Assembly: GCA_965153455.1 (NCBI GenBank)
Contig: OZ234499.1
Location: 6,892,515 to 6,956,514 of the forward strand
Source: Sphagnum compactum
Lineage: Eukaryota > Bryophyta > Sphagnopsida > Sphagnales
DNA length: 64,000 nucleotides
Direction of reading: 5' to 3'
The notes under the pieces are model-generated. The model had not been told where the DNA came from and searched no databases. It saw only the letters and a list, made by a program, of their open reading frames with translations. The position numbers and the translations under genes are program-made. Numbering within the stretch: the first letter of the stretch is position 1; the number at the start of each line of letters is the position of its first letter. Positions 38,398-51,052 of this stretch are shown here, piece after piece.

Positions 38398-38890
38398 ATC
38401 TGCAAATGATGTGTCTGTTTGAACTTGTTAATCACAGAATTTTATCTGCAAATGCTCTGTCTGCTTCAGCTTGTTTCTGATAGAATTGTCATCTGCAAAT
38501 GCTCTGTTTGTTTGAGCTTGTTTCTGATAGAATTTTCATCTGCAAATGCTCTCGTCTGTTCCAGATTTGTTTCTCATAGAATTTGCATCTGCAAATGCTC
38601 TTGTCTGCTTCAGCTTTTTTCTGATAGAATGTGCATCTGCAAATGCTCTTTCTGCATCCTGAGAATTGGACTCGGTTCGCCCTAATCGGTTTGCATCGCT
38701 TGGTACGATTACATTTTACATTAGGGTTGTATTAGAATTTTCGTCTGCAAATGCTCTGTCTGCATCCTGAGAATGGGACTTGGTTCACCCTAATTGGTTT
38801 GTATCGCTCAGTAGGGTTACATTTTACAGTAGGGTTACATTAGAATTGTCATCTGCAAATGCACTGTCTGCATCCTGAGAATGCGACTTG
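38398..38890 (+). repeat. Tandem repeat, 47-base units then 108-base units
   Basis: The anchor ATCTGCAAATGCTCTG or a close variant recurs at about 38398, 38444, 38491, 38538, 38587, 38635, 38742 and 38851. The first five spacings are 46-49 bases, the next two about 107-109. The longer unit adds a segment with TGCATCCTGAGAAT and GGTTACATTTTACA. It sits in the presumed leader or first intron of the eIF3L copy. Confidence 0.88.
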
Positions 38891-39102
38891 GTTCATTTTA
38901 ATCAGGGTTTGCATTGCTCTGTAAGGTTACATTTTGTGAAGGTATAAGCAGCTCACCGAGTGTGGCTATGAGTATTTGCATGTGTTTTGTATTCAGCTTT
39001 AGATAGGTCTGCTTCTACAGCTACAACTGGTCTGATCAGAGTCCATCAGAGAAGATTTGGATCAACATAATTGTCTAATTTGGCTTTGTGGAAAATCGGT
39101 TG

Positions 39103-41480
39103 CAGGTTGGCATATGCTGCTGGATATGGACGACAGGACTATACAGGTGGCTACAATGTTGACTCGTATGATGATCAGCCTGAATTCAGAGATGAGTTTA
39201 GGGACTTGCTGCCCCCACAACCAGGTTTTGATAGCACAAATTATGTACCTGATGTGGTGGAGACATTTGTTGTGTGTCTGTAAAGACATATTTGTGAGAA
39301 GAATGTGTATGAAATACATCAGATGTATGAAGGCAATTTCCAGAAATTGAGTGAGATGTTGTTCAAGCAGAGCAACTGACCTGCTGTGGAGATGATTGCC
39401 TCGTATGTGGACCATGACCATGTGTTCTGCCTGCTGTACAAGGAAATGTGGTTTCACCATCTGTATGCATGCCTACAGCCCACCCTTGAGCAACAATGTG
39501 ATTCTTGGGACAATTACTGCAACCTTTTCCAGGTCATTCCGCATGGAAACATGAATATGCAGCTGTGAAACCAATGGCTGTGGGATATGGTGGATGAATT
39601 CATCTACCAATTCCAATCCTTCTGCCAGTACCGTGCAAAATTGGAGCAAAGAACAGACCAAGAGCTGGCCTTTTTGAGGCAGTTTGACAAGGTATTATTA
39701 TTAGCTGGGGGCCAGCCTCTCTTTTGAACAAGTTGCTCACTTTTGTGTATGTTTTGTATTTAGCTAATAGAATTTAGAAAATTGCTAGCTATCCCAGACT
39801 AGTGAAAAACTATCTATGGGCTTTGCTTTTGTGCAGGTGTGGAATGTTGTTGGAGTGTTGAACTACCTGCAAGCATTGATTGAGAAGACAATGATTCTTC
39901 AGATCCTGGATGAGGAAGAAAATGTGAATTTCACTTTCACTGCCACTGATGGTTATGATTATTATGGTGGAACAAATGTGCTCAAAGTACTGGGTTACTT
40001 CAGTATTGCTGGTTTGCTGCATGTGCACTGCTTGTTGGGGGATTACAAAGTGGTCTTTGTGCACTTTCACCCGTTAATATTAAATACTGTTATTGGGTGC
40101 CAGATCACCACTATCCACTATTATGGATTTGCAAATCTTATGTTGCGAAGGTGCTCTTGTTCAACCATAGTTTTTATGCAATGCCTTGTTGATTGTCTGT
40201 TTACATAAGACTACAATTCTTAGAATTTAACAACCCCCAGGCCCAGTATTGCTACCTCCTTCTCAAAGGGGACTTTTTCCCTTTTCTCACATGCTTTTTT
40301 CGAATGTAGATATCTGGATTCAATCAGATCCTTCAACCAACTCCTTTACATTTTCAAAACCAAGCAGTGTCACCAACAGTCATCACAGTGTGATTGAATT
40401 TTGACGAAGAATCAGCTCTTCTTGCCATTTGCCTATCACTCTGCCCTCATCCAAAATTGGTTGAGGAGTCTGTTAACAACCAGTTGCAGGAGAATTATGC
40501 TGAGAAGATGCTACACATGCAATGCAGTGATGAAGCCATGTTTGATGAACTATTTTTCTATGCCTGCCCCAAGTTCATCACCCCATCCCCACCCAACTAT
40601 GGCAAGCCCCCTCATCAACTTTAACCAGGTATGGAGTAACTGCAAATTATGTGCCAACCCAACAGTTCTTTCATTCACCACTGTGTGATTTTTGTACAAT
40701 TTTCTGCTGCAAGGGTGAAAATCCTCATCTCTCAATTTTTGTCAGTCCTTGTGTGTAATGAACCCAGGAAATGTCATCTTTCTTTTTTCTTTTTTTCTTT
40801 GTTGTAATTCCGACACCCTTGAGTATGGTCATCGCCTTGAAGCTGTACAGGATGCATATAGGCTGCAACTGAAGCTTTTCCTATCAGAAGTGTGGCAACA
40901 GCAGCGTCTTTCTAGCATTTGAAGCTTCTTGAAGCTTTACACTTACCACCTCCATTGTCAAGTTGGCCTCATTCATGGATGTTGATGAACAGGTAATCTT
41001 GACTCTCCTCTACAGTTTTATAAACGTGAAGAGGAAACTTCACCTGGAGTAGTACGTAGGTCAGGTCATGTGGTGTGCTAGCCTAGTGTATGGTACCATG
41101 GTGCTGGGAGATGTGTTGCTCCTTGTGTTACTTGTTTCTTGCACTTTTATGTGCTGCTTCTTAGTACTGATGGTCAATTTGTGTCCAATGTTCTTTTGCA
41201 AGGTGGCTTTGCTCACATGCAAGCATAAGACACATGTGATCAACAATGATGACAGTGTTCTTTCCAATGCAGATGTGAACCATGTCTTGCAGAGAAATGC
41301 AGACTGTTAAGTGCTAAAGCAAAAATCATAGGAGATTCAAGATTGTATAGAATCTTTTCAGGAGCTGGAAGGTGGAAGGACAAGTACTCACATCATCAAT
41401 GTAGAAGTCCATATTGCTGTCACAAAAGCTACCAAGCACTTCGGCGATTACTTCATCCATCACATCTTAAAGGCATGTAC
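39103..41480 (+). pseudogene. EIF3L: eIF3 subunit L, intron-containing pseudogene
   Basis: Functional eIF3l is a PCI-domain subunit of translation initiation factor 3. Recognisable blocks run in order: NYVPDVVETFVV, YVDHDHVFCLLYKEMWFHHL, PTLEQQCDSWDNYCNLFQVI, NQWLWDMVDEFIYQFQSFCQ, VLNYLQALIEKTMILQIL, TATDGYDYYGGTNVLKVLGY, ESALLAICLSLCPHPKLVEE, YACPKFITPSPP, YRLQLKLFLSEVWQQQRL, CKHKTHVINNDDSVLSNADV and HFGDYFIHHI. The first exon (39103-39691) has in-frame stops at 39281, 39377 and 39566. Later exons show frame changes near 40590 and 40940. Introns remain (for example after 39691, resuming at 39837), so it arose by DNA duplication, not retrotransposition. Part of the PCI-proximal region after GDYK is not recognised. 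Confidence 0.9.
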
Positions 41481-44431
41481 TTTCTCTCTCCCAATATGTT
41501 ATGTAGACAGTTTTTGGTGCTGGAGAGACAGATCTGTTTGTTGGTGGTCTGGATGGAATTTCAATTCTCAAGTAGATTCCATCGTCCAAGTGCTTGCCAG
41601 CCTAGCTTCATATAGGCTGGGATTGAATTGAAGACTTGAGTCAATTGAGTTATTTACTTTATGTTGGTAAGTGAGCCCAGTTGTTTGAAATGTAAGTAGC
41701 CAGAGGCTTGTGAGTGCATTGGAATTACCAGTAATTTTGTGCTTGTGTGCGTTGTCAACAGTTCACACTTCCTTGGCTCAAAATGTTGCCCTCAGGCATG
41801 TCCTCCATGCATATATTTTTTCTGTCTTCCTAGAGCTTTGTCTCTAGGACTGAGTCTCTTCCTGATGAATTGCACAATTTCTGAGTTTATTCAGTGCAGA
41901 TGGTGGCAGTTTAGGGTTTAGGTCCAGTTGGAGTGAGCAAATGGGCACCTTACTCTTAGTCATACATGGTTCTATTGACAAGATCATTATGCAAGTCTTA
42001 TTATGTGTCTGAAAGCTTCTTCCAGTCCATGGATGAGTAAATGGTCAACAATATCAAGTTTTGTAGCTACAGCTTCAGTTGTACAGGAATTTCCAATTCA
42101 AGCACTTCCAGTGTCTAATCATATCCACAGAGTATTTGTGTGTACAATCTTGAGTGGCAAAACAACTTTGCTGCTACAGTTTTACTTAGCTCAATATAAT
42201 TTCATTAAAGTAGGCATCCCTATTAGTGCACTTTGTTGCCCATCCTCTCTCTTTTCCTCCACTTGGTTCTTTCCTGTGGCACATCCAACAGGTTGCTTTG
42301 AATATCAAGCATGAACCCTTGACAACACCACAGGTTCTTTGAAGCCTACAAGGTCTTCACAATTCCATGGCAAACAGGAGAAGATCTGGTGATTTATGTT
42401 GAAGCATGGGTAAGTATTTTTTTTTCAATACCCACCCTCAATGTCAAGGTTTCCATTAACTCTCTAGTCTTTTTGTGTTGGAGTGAAGAAATCCTAAACA
42501 TCAGGTCACCTTGTGCCACCTCCAAAAGCAATTTGACGGTTTATTCCACATAGAGATTATAACCCACCATCTGTTCTTGTGGTGATTGTCCACCTTAATG
42601 TTTCAATAGTAGACAGACAAAGAAATGAGGACAAAAGGGGAAAAAGAAACAAAATGTGTGCTTTTGCTGATAAAAAGAATGTCAGAAATAGGATTAATAA
42701 ACAATTTAGTTGGGAATGATTGAAGATTGATCATTGTTACTATACACACTCCACTGCTGCTCTTATCATGGCAGCATTCACTATGGAAGATTACCATCAG
42801 TTGTTCATATGCATGATGCCTACTATATATATATATATATATATATATACAAATTATTTATCCTGTATTCAATGGGCAAATTATTGTAAATTAGTGTCCT
42901 GAATTTGGTTGGCCTTGGTCTTTGTCTACCCGTGAATTACCCACCCCAAAGCATTATACTGACATTTGGTATTTGGTTTTAAAGCCAGATGAGGTAGAAA
43001 GCCATGATGAGTAACTACTGCTACTTTTGTTTTTCCCTTTTTGTTCACTATAAACTATTTTTTCTGCTTCCTTGTTTGAGAAATAGGTTATGAATTTCAT
43101 GGGTTGTCCAATTTTTGGTTATTGAGAAACTTCAGAGTTTAAGGGCTGGGCAAATTGTGTAACCTATGCAAAATCATGTATTACCTCAAAAAAGTTCATC
43201 AAACAACATCAAAGACTAATTTCTATTTATGAATGAAGGATGAATCTATATCGAAACAGTCTTTTACTTTGCTATTGGGAATGGCAAGTACATGACTGGC
43301 ACCATGTAGCCAACCCCAATCAGCTGACTTCATTAGCTAGCTACAAAGGATGGATGTCAGTGTGGTTTTTTCCAAATTTCTTGATTTTGCAAAAGTGGTG
43401 AATTATTGCTAAACACACACTGATCACACTGAAAAAGCAGCATGTTTTTCCGGTGTTTTTCCAAGCTTTTCCTCAAAACAAAATTTCATGAAATAACAAA
43501 AGCTCACACCCACAAAAACAATTTCACTGGATATATTTAGAAGTAGATAATAGTTCACCCAAGTTATTGGGCAAACATTTGGTATCCCAAGTATTAAATT
43601 TCCAGAAGCAATGGGAAGACTCAGTCATGATATTAGCTAGCAGCCTTGAGAATATTGTTCTCAGACTTAACTTCTATTTTGACATGACCCCTTGCAATGC
43701 ACAAAACTGAAGTCAACCTGAATAGAATTGGGAGACAGCCTCATTAAAATAGATTATGGAGATTTCAGAACCAACAAAACATATCAGTGGACACGTTCAA
43801 AAACAAAGAAAGGAAAAAGACCCAATGAATCCTTAAAACACACAGAAAAGACTCAAGAATACAGTGATGATAACACTCAATGTCTTGACAGCCATTGCAA
43901 AATCCTAAGTTGCAAGGAAATAAATTACTCAAAAAGGAAAACCCAAGAAGAGTGCAAATGGTAGCTACAATCATCTAAATTTTTACTACTCTATTAAGTT
44001 TTATTGAGCTCCCTTATTGCCATGCACTATGTGGGCAATTACTTTTTACCTGTCAAAAACTCGCCCCTGTTTTTGGTGAAGGGAGCAGGCACAAATTTGT
44101 GAGCTCTGTAGTGTGATGTGTCTGACCAGCAGCACTTCTCCATTTGCCTTTTGAAATATTATCCTCTTTCTATCTGTCTGGATGACCTCTTGGTGAAATT
44201 ATGGTGTCTCTCTCTTTCTGTGTACAATCACAGTTTTTATTTGAGCTATGTTTGGTTTTTCTGAAAGCCAAACCCTAATAAACGGAGTTTTTTTTTATAA
44301 TTTCAATTGTGTGCATTTTGGAGGTTCACAATAACATGTTCCTTTGTTGTTGAGAGAATCCATCAATTTTTTTCCTTGCAATTCCTTGCTCTAGACATGA
44401 TGAGATGCAAAATTCACTCACTGATTGTTGC
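41481..44431. other. Intergenic DNA, no gene recognised
   Basis: I see no supported gene. A TA dinucleotide repeat is at about 42822-42850 and a telo-box-like GTTTAGGGTTTAGG at about 41909-41922. Short open frames (for example 43728-43964) have no recognisable features. Confidence 0.45.
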
Positions 44432-45352
44432 CTATACTGGAACTGTTGTTTCCTGAGCTTCAGAGGTGCCCCTTAACCCCACTTCTTCTTTGTTGACACC
44501 CTCTGCAGCTGCTTGCTCTTCCATAGCTTTCTCATCCCTAGCTGCTTGCTCTTCCATGGCTTTCTCCGCCTGCAGTACAGGCCCGTAATATTCGGGATGC
44601 ATTTCCATGCAATCTTTCAAAAGATGTGTCACTGACACACATTTCTCCACAATGTTAATGCCTGATGCTTCTGCTCCTTCAACACATTTCTCCCACGCTG
44701 AAAACTGATTTCCACATGGACCAGCCTTCATGAACAAACAAAACCCACATTCCTCTTCTTCTTCCTCCTCATCTTTTTCTGGCTGCCAAGAGTTTCCACA
44801 CAACAACCAACCATCTGATAGTAGTAAGGTATCAATATCACCCTTCAATAGTATTGAAAACCCTAGTTTCTGACATCCGTCTGACTTCTCTTATCAGCAA
44901 GAGATTGCAACAGGACAATGGACATTTCACAATATGCAACAACAACCCTTTTTCCAGTTCTCTGATTTGCTTAAAACCAAGATTCAAGGATTAGAGCTAT
45001 TTCTCTGCCCTTTTGAAGATCTGGATAATATCTTCCGAAATTGGGTACATAGAAAAGAGTTTCAAACGAAATGAAATGTTACCTTTGTTTCTTGCAGAGC
45101 GTCTTCATCTCCTCGATTCACACTGGCGGCATCATCAACTGTGGGCAACAAAATGTCTGGCTGCACAATAGCCTCTGCCACCACCACCACCACTTCTTCT
45201 AGTTCCACTTCCTCAGGTGGTGGTGATGATACTCTCTCTGATGCCAAATCATCATTTGGCTGGAGATCCTTGTCTGATTTCACGCCTCCATCTTGCTTGA
45301 GCCCTTCTTCGTCAGGCTTGAAAAAAGCTTCCACCCCCTCTCTAGTCCCCAT
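44432..45352 (-). CDS. GCK-domain protein
   Basis: Two minus-strand exons, 45352-45083 and 44782-44432, join in phase 0 to give 206 aa. Residues 1-90 are acidic and low in complexity. The GCK domain spans about 101-165 with ECGFCLFMKAGPC, WEKCVEGAE, IVEKCVSVTHLLKDCMEMHP and YYGPVLQAEKA; cysteines at 102, 105, 113, 123, 138 and 148 follow the family pattern. The tail repeats EKAMEEQAA twice. GCK proteins are plant proteins of poorly known function; the Cys spacing resembles small twin-cysteine folds, but that is inference. The frame is intact, and a telo-box pair lies about 180 bases upstream. Confidence 0.88.
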
Positions 45353-45533
45353 TACTTGCCAAACCTTTCTAAAGGAACAAACAATCTAGCAGCGGAGCAA
45401 AGTTGTAAAAGCTGAGATTTATCAACTCTTTTGCATTCTCCTCCTCTCTATGAAGAAGAAGAAGAAGCTTCTTTCCAAATGGCCCTACCTGCCTTGTACT
45501 CCTTGGCAATACTACTCCCAACAAAAGGATCAA

Positions 45534-46012
45534 GGTTTAGGGTTTAGGGTCTTTGAGTCACAACAAGACTCAAAGAAATCAAGAGCGACCCAGTTTGCAA
45601 ATCCCAATTTTGAAAGCACTCTACAACAACAAACCAAAAAATTTTCCCAACTGCAAATGATGTTCTTCCCTTCAGCAACTAGCATTACGGAAGCTCAGAT
45701 AATAATAATTAAAAGCACACAACATCAATTTTTTCTACACACAGAAAGAACGAGTTTTTTAGCGACACGGACATCCCATCATCATAGATACACTTCAGCT
45801 CCATCAAATGCAGCAGACGATCAATCTCTTGTTAACTTCAAGAGAGGCGCAGTTTTTTTTGTCTTCTTCGGGAAATCTCGTGCGATGCTTGACGACCCCC
45901 ACAACTCTAAACTTACTATAAACCCTGCTCTGATCCCCAGGGTTCTTGATGCTCCCCAAACCCTAAAAGGTGCTGGTTGGCATGCACACTGCTCAATTAG
46001 GGTTTAGGGTTT
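45534..46012 (-). promoter_or_regulatory. Telo-boxes upstream of the GCK gene
   Basis: GGTTTAGGGTTTAGGGT at 45534-45550 and TTAGGGTTTAGGGTTT at about 45998-46013 lie 180 and 650 bases upstream of the GCK start. Such motifs are frequent near plant transcription starts. An open frame on the other strand at 45450-46007 overlaps them and is not supported as a gene. Confidence 0.4.
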
Positions 46013-46689
46013 AAGGGAAGCTGTCAGCGAAAGGGTACACCCAAAAAAGTCCCACACCTTTACGCGGATCTTTCTTTCGCCAGGAACTACCGAAGTGCCT
46101 TGGCAGCTTGGACACTAATTAAATTAAATTACTTGTAAAAAAATGTTGAAATTTTGAAAAAAAAAAAAAAAAAATCTTTCAAAAGAACAAAAAAATTTGA
46201 AGGAAAATAGAGAAGTTTTGGAATTATTTTTCAAATGTTTTTATTTTTGACATGGAATCTTCAAATTTAAATAATTATTCCATAGAATAAAATTGGGGGT
46301 TTTTTTTTCCCCTCACTTCCAAATCTATCATATTTTTTTGAATTCAAAAGCCTCCAAATTTCACGCCTCTTCTCTAACATCTATTAATGTTTTAAAATCA
46401 AAACAACACAAAAATGTGAAAGTGAAAAGTGGTCCTTTATTTCACCTAGTGAAAAGTCTTTAAAAAAATGTATGTATGAATATCACATTCCAATCATTTT
46501 GTCTTTAAGGCTATAAGCCCCAAGGTGCTTAAGCTAAACTAACTTAAGCTAAGTGTCCTTAACAACCTAGGTTAAGTTTAAAACCCTTCCCTTGTAGATT
46601 GAAAGACTAGGTCCATAACCATTGCACCACATTTTTTAACTTGTAATATATTATGTAATTGTATTTTTATGAACATTTTTAACTTATTT

Positions 46690-47045
46690 AAATAGCATAA
46701 TTTAGTTACCCTACCTATTTAGCTTACTTATCTAAGTATTACTTATCTAACTATCTAGCCTTATACTAGCTTACCTAGCCTATTCATTTAATTATTTGCC
46801 TAATTACCTAACTTTATATATTTACTTAGGCTACCTACCTACTTAACCTACCTATAAATAATTGGCTTGTTATATGACCTCCTTAGCTTATCTATTTAAC
46901 TATAAAACTTGTATAACCTACTTACCTATCCTAATACCTACCTACTTAACCTAATTACATAGCCCACTTACTTAGCATAGCTATCTAACTTACCTAACTT
47001 ACATTGCTTAATTATCTATCTAGCCTAGCTACTTAACCTAATTAT
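46690..47045. repeat. Degenerate short-period repeat (CTTACCTA/TTAACCTA type)
   Basis: For about 350 bases the plus strand is built from variants of CTTACCTA, CTATCTAG and TTAACCTA with a loose period of 8-12 bases and almost no G. It is non-coding. Confidence 0.65.
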
Positions 47046-48342
47046 CTAATGTGTTCATTTCATGTATTTTCAAGACCATCAAAACAAACATATAATGTTT
47101 TAATTGTCCCATTTGATTGGAAAGTAAAAACAAGATAATAGGAGCCACCAATGCTTCCTCGATCACATCGTGACATTGTTTTTGACATTGTTTCATTGTG
47201 CTTAAACAATGCATTGATACCATTTAAACCATTTTTCATAGTATTTTGTCATGTTTTTGAAGCACAAAACACATTTGGTTACAAGCTTTAAAACATGTCA
47301 AAAGATATTTAATCTTTATTGGATTACTTTCAAAGTTATATTGATGTTAAATTAATATACTAAAAACATAGGCATACAAATGTACAACACACAATCTCAA
47401 CATTATCTTAGTTTATGAGTTTTACAAATATGTCAAAAAGGATTAATTATGTTCAAGGTGACACTTATTATCCCATTTCACTAGAGGTGTACATCTTTTA
47501 CTTATTTTAGCTACATGTGTCCATTTTTTGTGTTTTTTTATCAATGTCACATTTGACCAAGGTCAAAAAAAATTATATTTCAAAAAAATCGTGTCATTTC
47601 AAAATCCTTGACTTTAATCAAAAGACCATTTTAAAAATCAAATGAAAAGCTAATCAAATTGGACACGTTCAAAAGTCAAAATTTATTGTATAATGTTTAT
47701 TGTAACTTTATTTAAGACCTAAATTTTTAATAGGTATGCATGTTCTGATCTCATATTTGAAACATGTGATTGCCACTCATGTGTTCATGGATTTGTGAGG
47801 AAGTTGGACACCACATCCAGAAAAAATTCTCATTCAAAATTCAAACTCGAATTTAGACTTTGAACAAAAAATGTCCTCTTATTTGATCATTCACATATTA
47901 ATTTGCTTGTCAATTGTTTATGTTTTGCAACCTAGGTCTCATGATTTACATTGTTATGCTAAAGGGAGAAAAAGATGTTGTCCAACTGAATTCTTGTTTT
48001 GAGATGGCATTAATATAGTTGCATGTTTAATTGTTGGACAATGATGGATGCTTTAAAAAGTATGTTAGCACTTTGATTCTTAGAGTTTGCAATTTGCAAA
48101 TTCAATTTTTCTAATTTTCGATCAAATGACATAAACACTTGACAAAAACTTGATGTGTGTATGTGAAATTTATTTTATTTGGATCTACTGTTTCATTTCA
48201 ATGTTTTACATCTTTTTTTTTTCATTTTTTCATTTTTCAAAAGTGTTTTAATCCACTTGGTGGCCATTTTTTTTGAATTTGCATAAGCATGACAATTTTT
48301 TGGGTGGCTACTAAGTTAAGTCAACTCATTTTCACTCCCTTA

Positions 48343-48640
48343 AAAAGGTTGTGTTCCACAGGGTGACCACCAGGTCTTCATTCAAGTCTTTTGAATCCAT
48401 ATAAACATTGTGACCTTCCAAGTGGCCACCAAGTTTTAGTTCATCTCTTTCTCACCCCTTAAAAGGGATGTGCTCCACTCGATGGCCACCAAATTTTCAT
48501 CCAAGTTTTTTGAATTCATAGAAACATTTTGATCCTCCAAGTGGCCACAAGGTTCTAATTCATCGCTTTCTCGTTCCTTAAAAGATTGTGATGTACCTAG
48601 TGACCATATGGTTTTATATCAAGTCTTTCTCAATTTGTAA
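48343..48640. repeat. Tandem repeat, about 119-base unit, 2.5 copies
   Basis: Successive copies share CCAAGTGGCCAC, TTCATC.CTTTCTC and CCTTAAAA. Boundaries are about 48343-48459 and 48460-48578, with a partial third copy after that. Confidence 0.8.
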
Positions 48641-50959
48641 AAGAACTTTCCATATCGATTATGGTTTTTTTGTTTCCAAATTGTTTTATTTTATTTTTCA
48701 ACATTTTAAATTTCTAAAATTAATTAAATTGATGTTATGTGTGCATTTGTGAGATTTATAATTTCCAATTATCAACCAAGGTTCCAATATGCACACCAAA
48801 GACCTTTTCCATACAAATTGATCATGGCTTAACAAGCATAAGTAAGCATTTTCTTTATTTGAGTTTGCTTTTTGATACAACCATCAAAATCAACATTGAC
48901 AAAATTAATTTTGTACATTTACATAATGATATAAATGAAAGCTGAACTGAAATAATCATAAGGATGTATATAGCAACACATCACAAACTTAACATTCAAC
49001 AATTTAATAATGAAAATCACATGAAATTTGTTCATTCATAAGTTCATATTTCATTCATCAACACATTTATCCATTTGTTAAACATGTTTTCAACACATGA
49101 TAATCCATGCACAAATGTACGAACTTATAAATTAACATGTTTCATGTGATGTTCATTACTAAATTGTGGGGTGTTAAGGTTGTGATGCAAACATTAGATT
49201 AATGCACTAATATTAGTATTAACATTTGACAAATGTTTCACCAATTCAAATATTGAAAAACAAGTATGTTTAATATATTAAAAGTACAACATCAATTATT
49301 GAAAATTATTAATCCATTTCTTATGTTGTTTTGCATCTTCTTCTTGAACCATCTTTTACACTATTGGTGCTCCTATTAACAAATCATGCAACCAAAACTT
49401 CTACACGAAAGGTATACAACTCTTGGCTAATTTTTAAAATTATACTACCATAATACTTTCGCCATTCTAGCATATTTTTGTTGATTTTTTTTCATTCCAA
49501 TGATAAAAAAAACTCCTTTAAATTAAATTATGGTTATAATAATGATTGGCACAAAAAATGTCCACATGGTTATATAATGATAGTTTTCAATACAACTACT
49601 TAACACAAATTATGAAACATAGTTAAACATTTTATTCATGGTTGAAACATTTATTCGCTAAACTTTTTGAAAATAATTATTATCACCACAACTAATCATA
49701 ACTATCATCAATCCACCAACAAGAAAAATATTAAAATAATAAATTTTTAGAAATTTCTAAAACTTCTAGCATTGTGGGCAACTAATTTTGAGAAAAAATT
49801 ATTAAAAATTTTAATTCCAATGATGAATAATCAAAACTGGTATATGGGAGATTTTTTGGAATCCTTTGTATGGTCACCAATGGACCGTTCCAAAGACAAT
49901 TTCAAAAATAACTACCTCATTTTCATGTCTACTTATTTCATTTCTTTTTTAATAACTATTTTCTTTTCCTATTAACTTTATTAAATATTATTTTCCACCT
50001 TTCCTAACAACTACCTCCATTTTATAACTACCTCATTTTTTTTTTCCCTATCCACCAACACGGATATGAAAAAACAACTTAACATGTGTCTTTTCATATC
50101 CATGAAATGTACATATTAACTTAAATTAAATTTGACATTGACATAAATAATGACAAATTATAAATGAAAACATATAAATAAGTAACCAATAATTGATCAG
50201 CACTAATAGTGCGCAATAGCGTGGAACTCAAATTATTTATGGAATGGTAGAAGTACTATAGTTTATGATACGTTAATTTGTATCCCTAATCAATATTTGA
50301 TGTTTAATTTGATATTAATACATGAAATGTTGGCAACAAGTTCACACCCATTGTTACGATACATTTGACACACTATTAAAAATAAATTTCATCTTTGTTG
50401 TGCGCACCTAAATCATGGTAAATGTGTTTTACATTTTTTCTTTTACTCATCATCAACTATTTTTCCCATTCTTTTCATATCATTTCCTCCTTTTTTTTAT
50501 TTTCCTCATTTTTTCATATTTGGTTCATTATTGCCCTTTTTTCTTTGCTCTACCATATCTTCAGCTCTTCCAAATGCGTCTTTCTTTTTCCTCTACCAAG
50601 TTTGCAACTTAATTGTTAATTTTGCACTTGTGTTTTTGTTTTCACATGTCTATAATGCTTAATTGATATTTTCAACAAGTCGTTTCCATGTCTTTTTTTT
50701 CCCTTTATTTTACAACATTTATTTGACTTTTGCAATTTACCTAAAATTAACTTGCACGTATTTTTATTTTTTGTTTCATAACATTTGTAATTCATTGCTC
50801 ATCATCCCCTTGTACACCATTCATTTGTAACTCATCGATGTTGTTTTTGAATGAAAATATTTTTGCTAAACAAGCACGAAAAATAAATTATAGATACACG
50901 AGATTGATGTACAAAAGAGTGCCAATATAAGAAATGATGGGAGAATTTGTTAATAGACG

Positions 50960-51052
50960 AAGGAGCATGGGGAAGCCTAAGGAAACATGGGGAAGCACAA
51001 AGAAGCATAGGGAAACACAAGGGAGCATAGGAAAAGGGTGGGGAAGCACAAT
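50960..51052 (+). repeat. Short tandem repeat of GGGAAGCACAA type
   Basis: Units such as ATGGGGAAGC, AAGGAAACATGGGGAAGCAC and ATAGGGAAACACAAGG repeat about six times with a 14-17 base period. Confidence 0.6.

Noticed and set aside
39103-41480. A functional eIF3L gene
   Set aside because: Three in-frame stops in the first exon and later frame changes cannot be removed by reasonable splicing.
45450-46007. A 185-codon open frame on the plus strand upstream of the GCK gene
   Set aside because: Low-complexity composition, contains telo-box DNA, shows no recognisable domain, and lies in the promoter region of the minus-strand GCK gene.
50415-50619. Phe-rich short open frames
   Set aside because: Products of T-rich low-complexity DNA.
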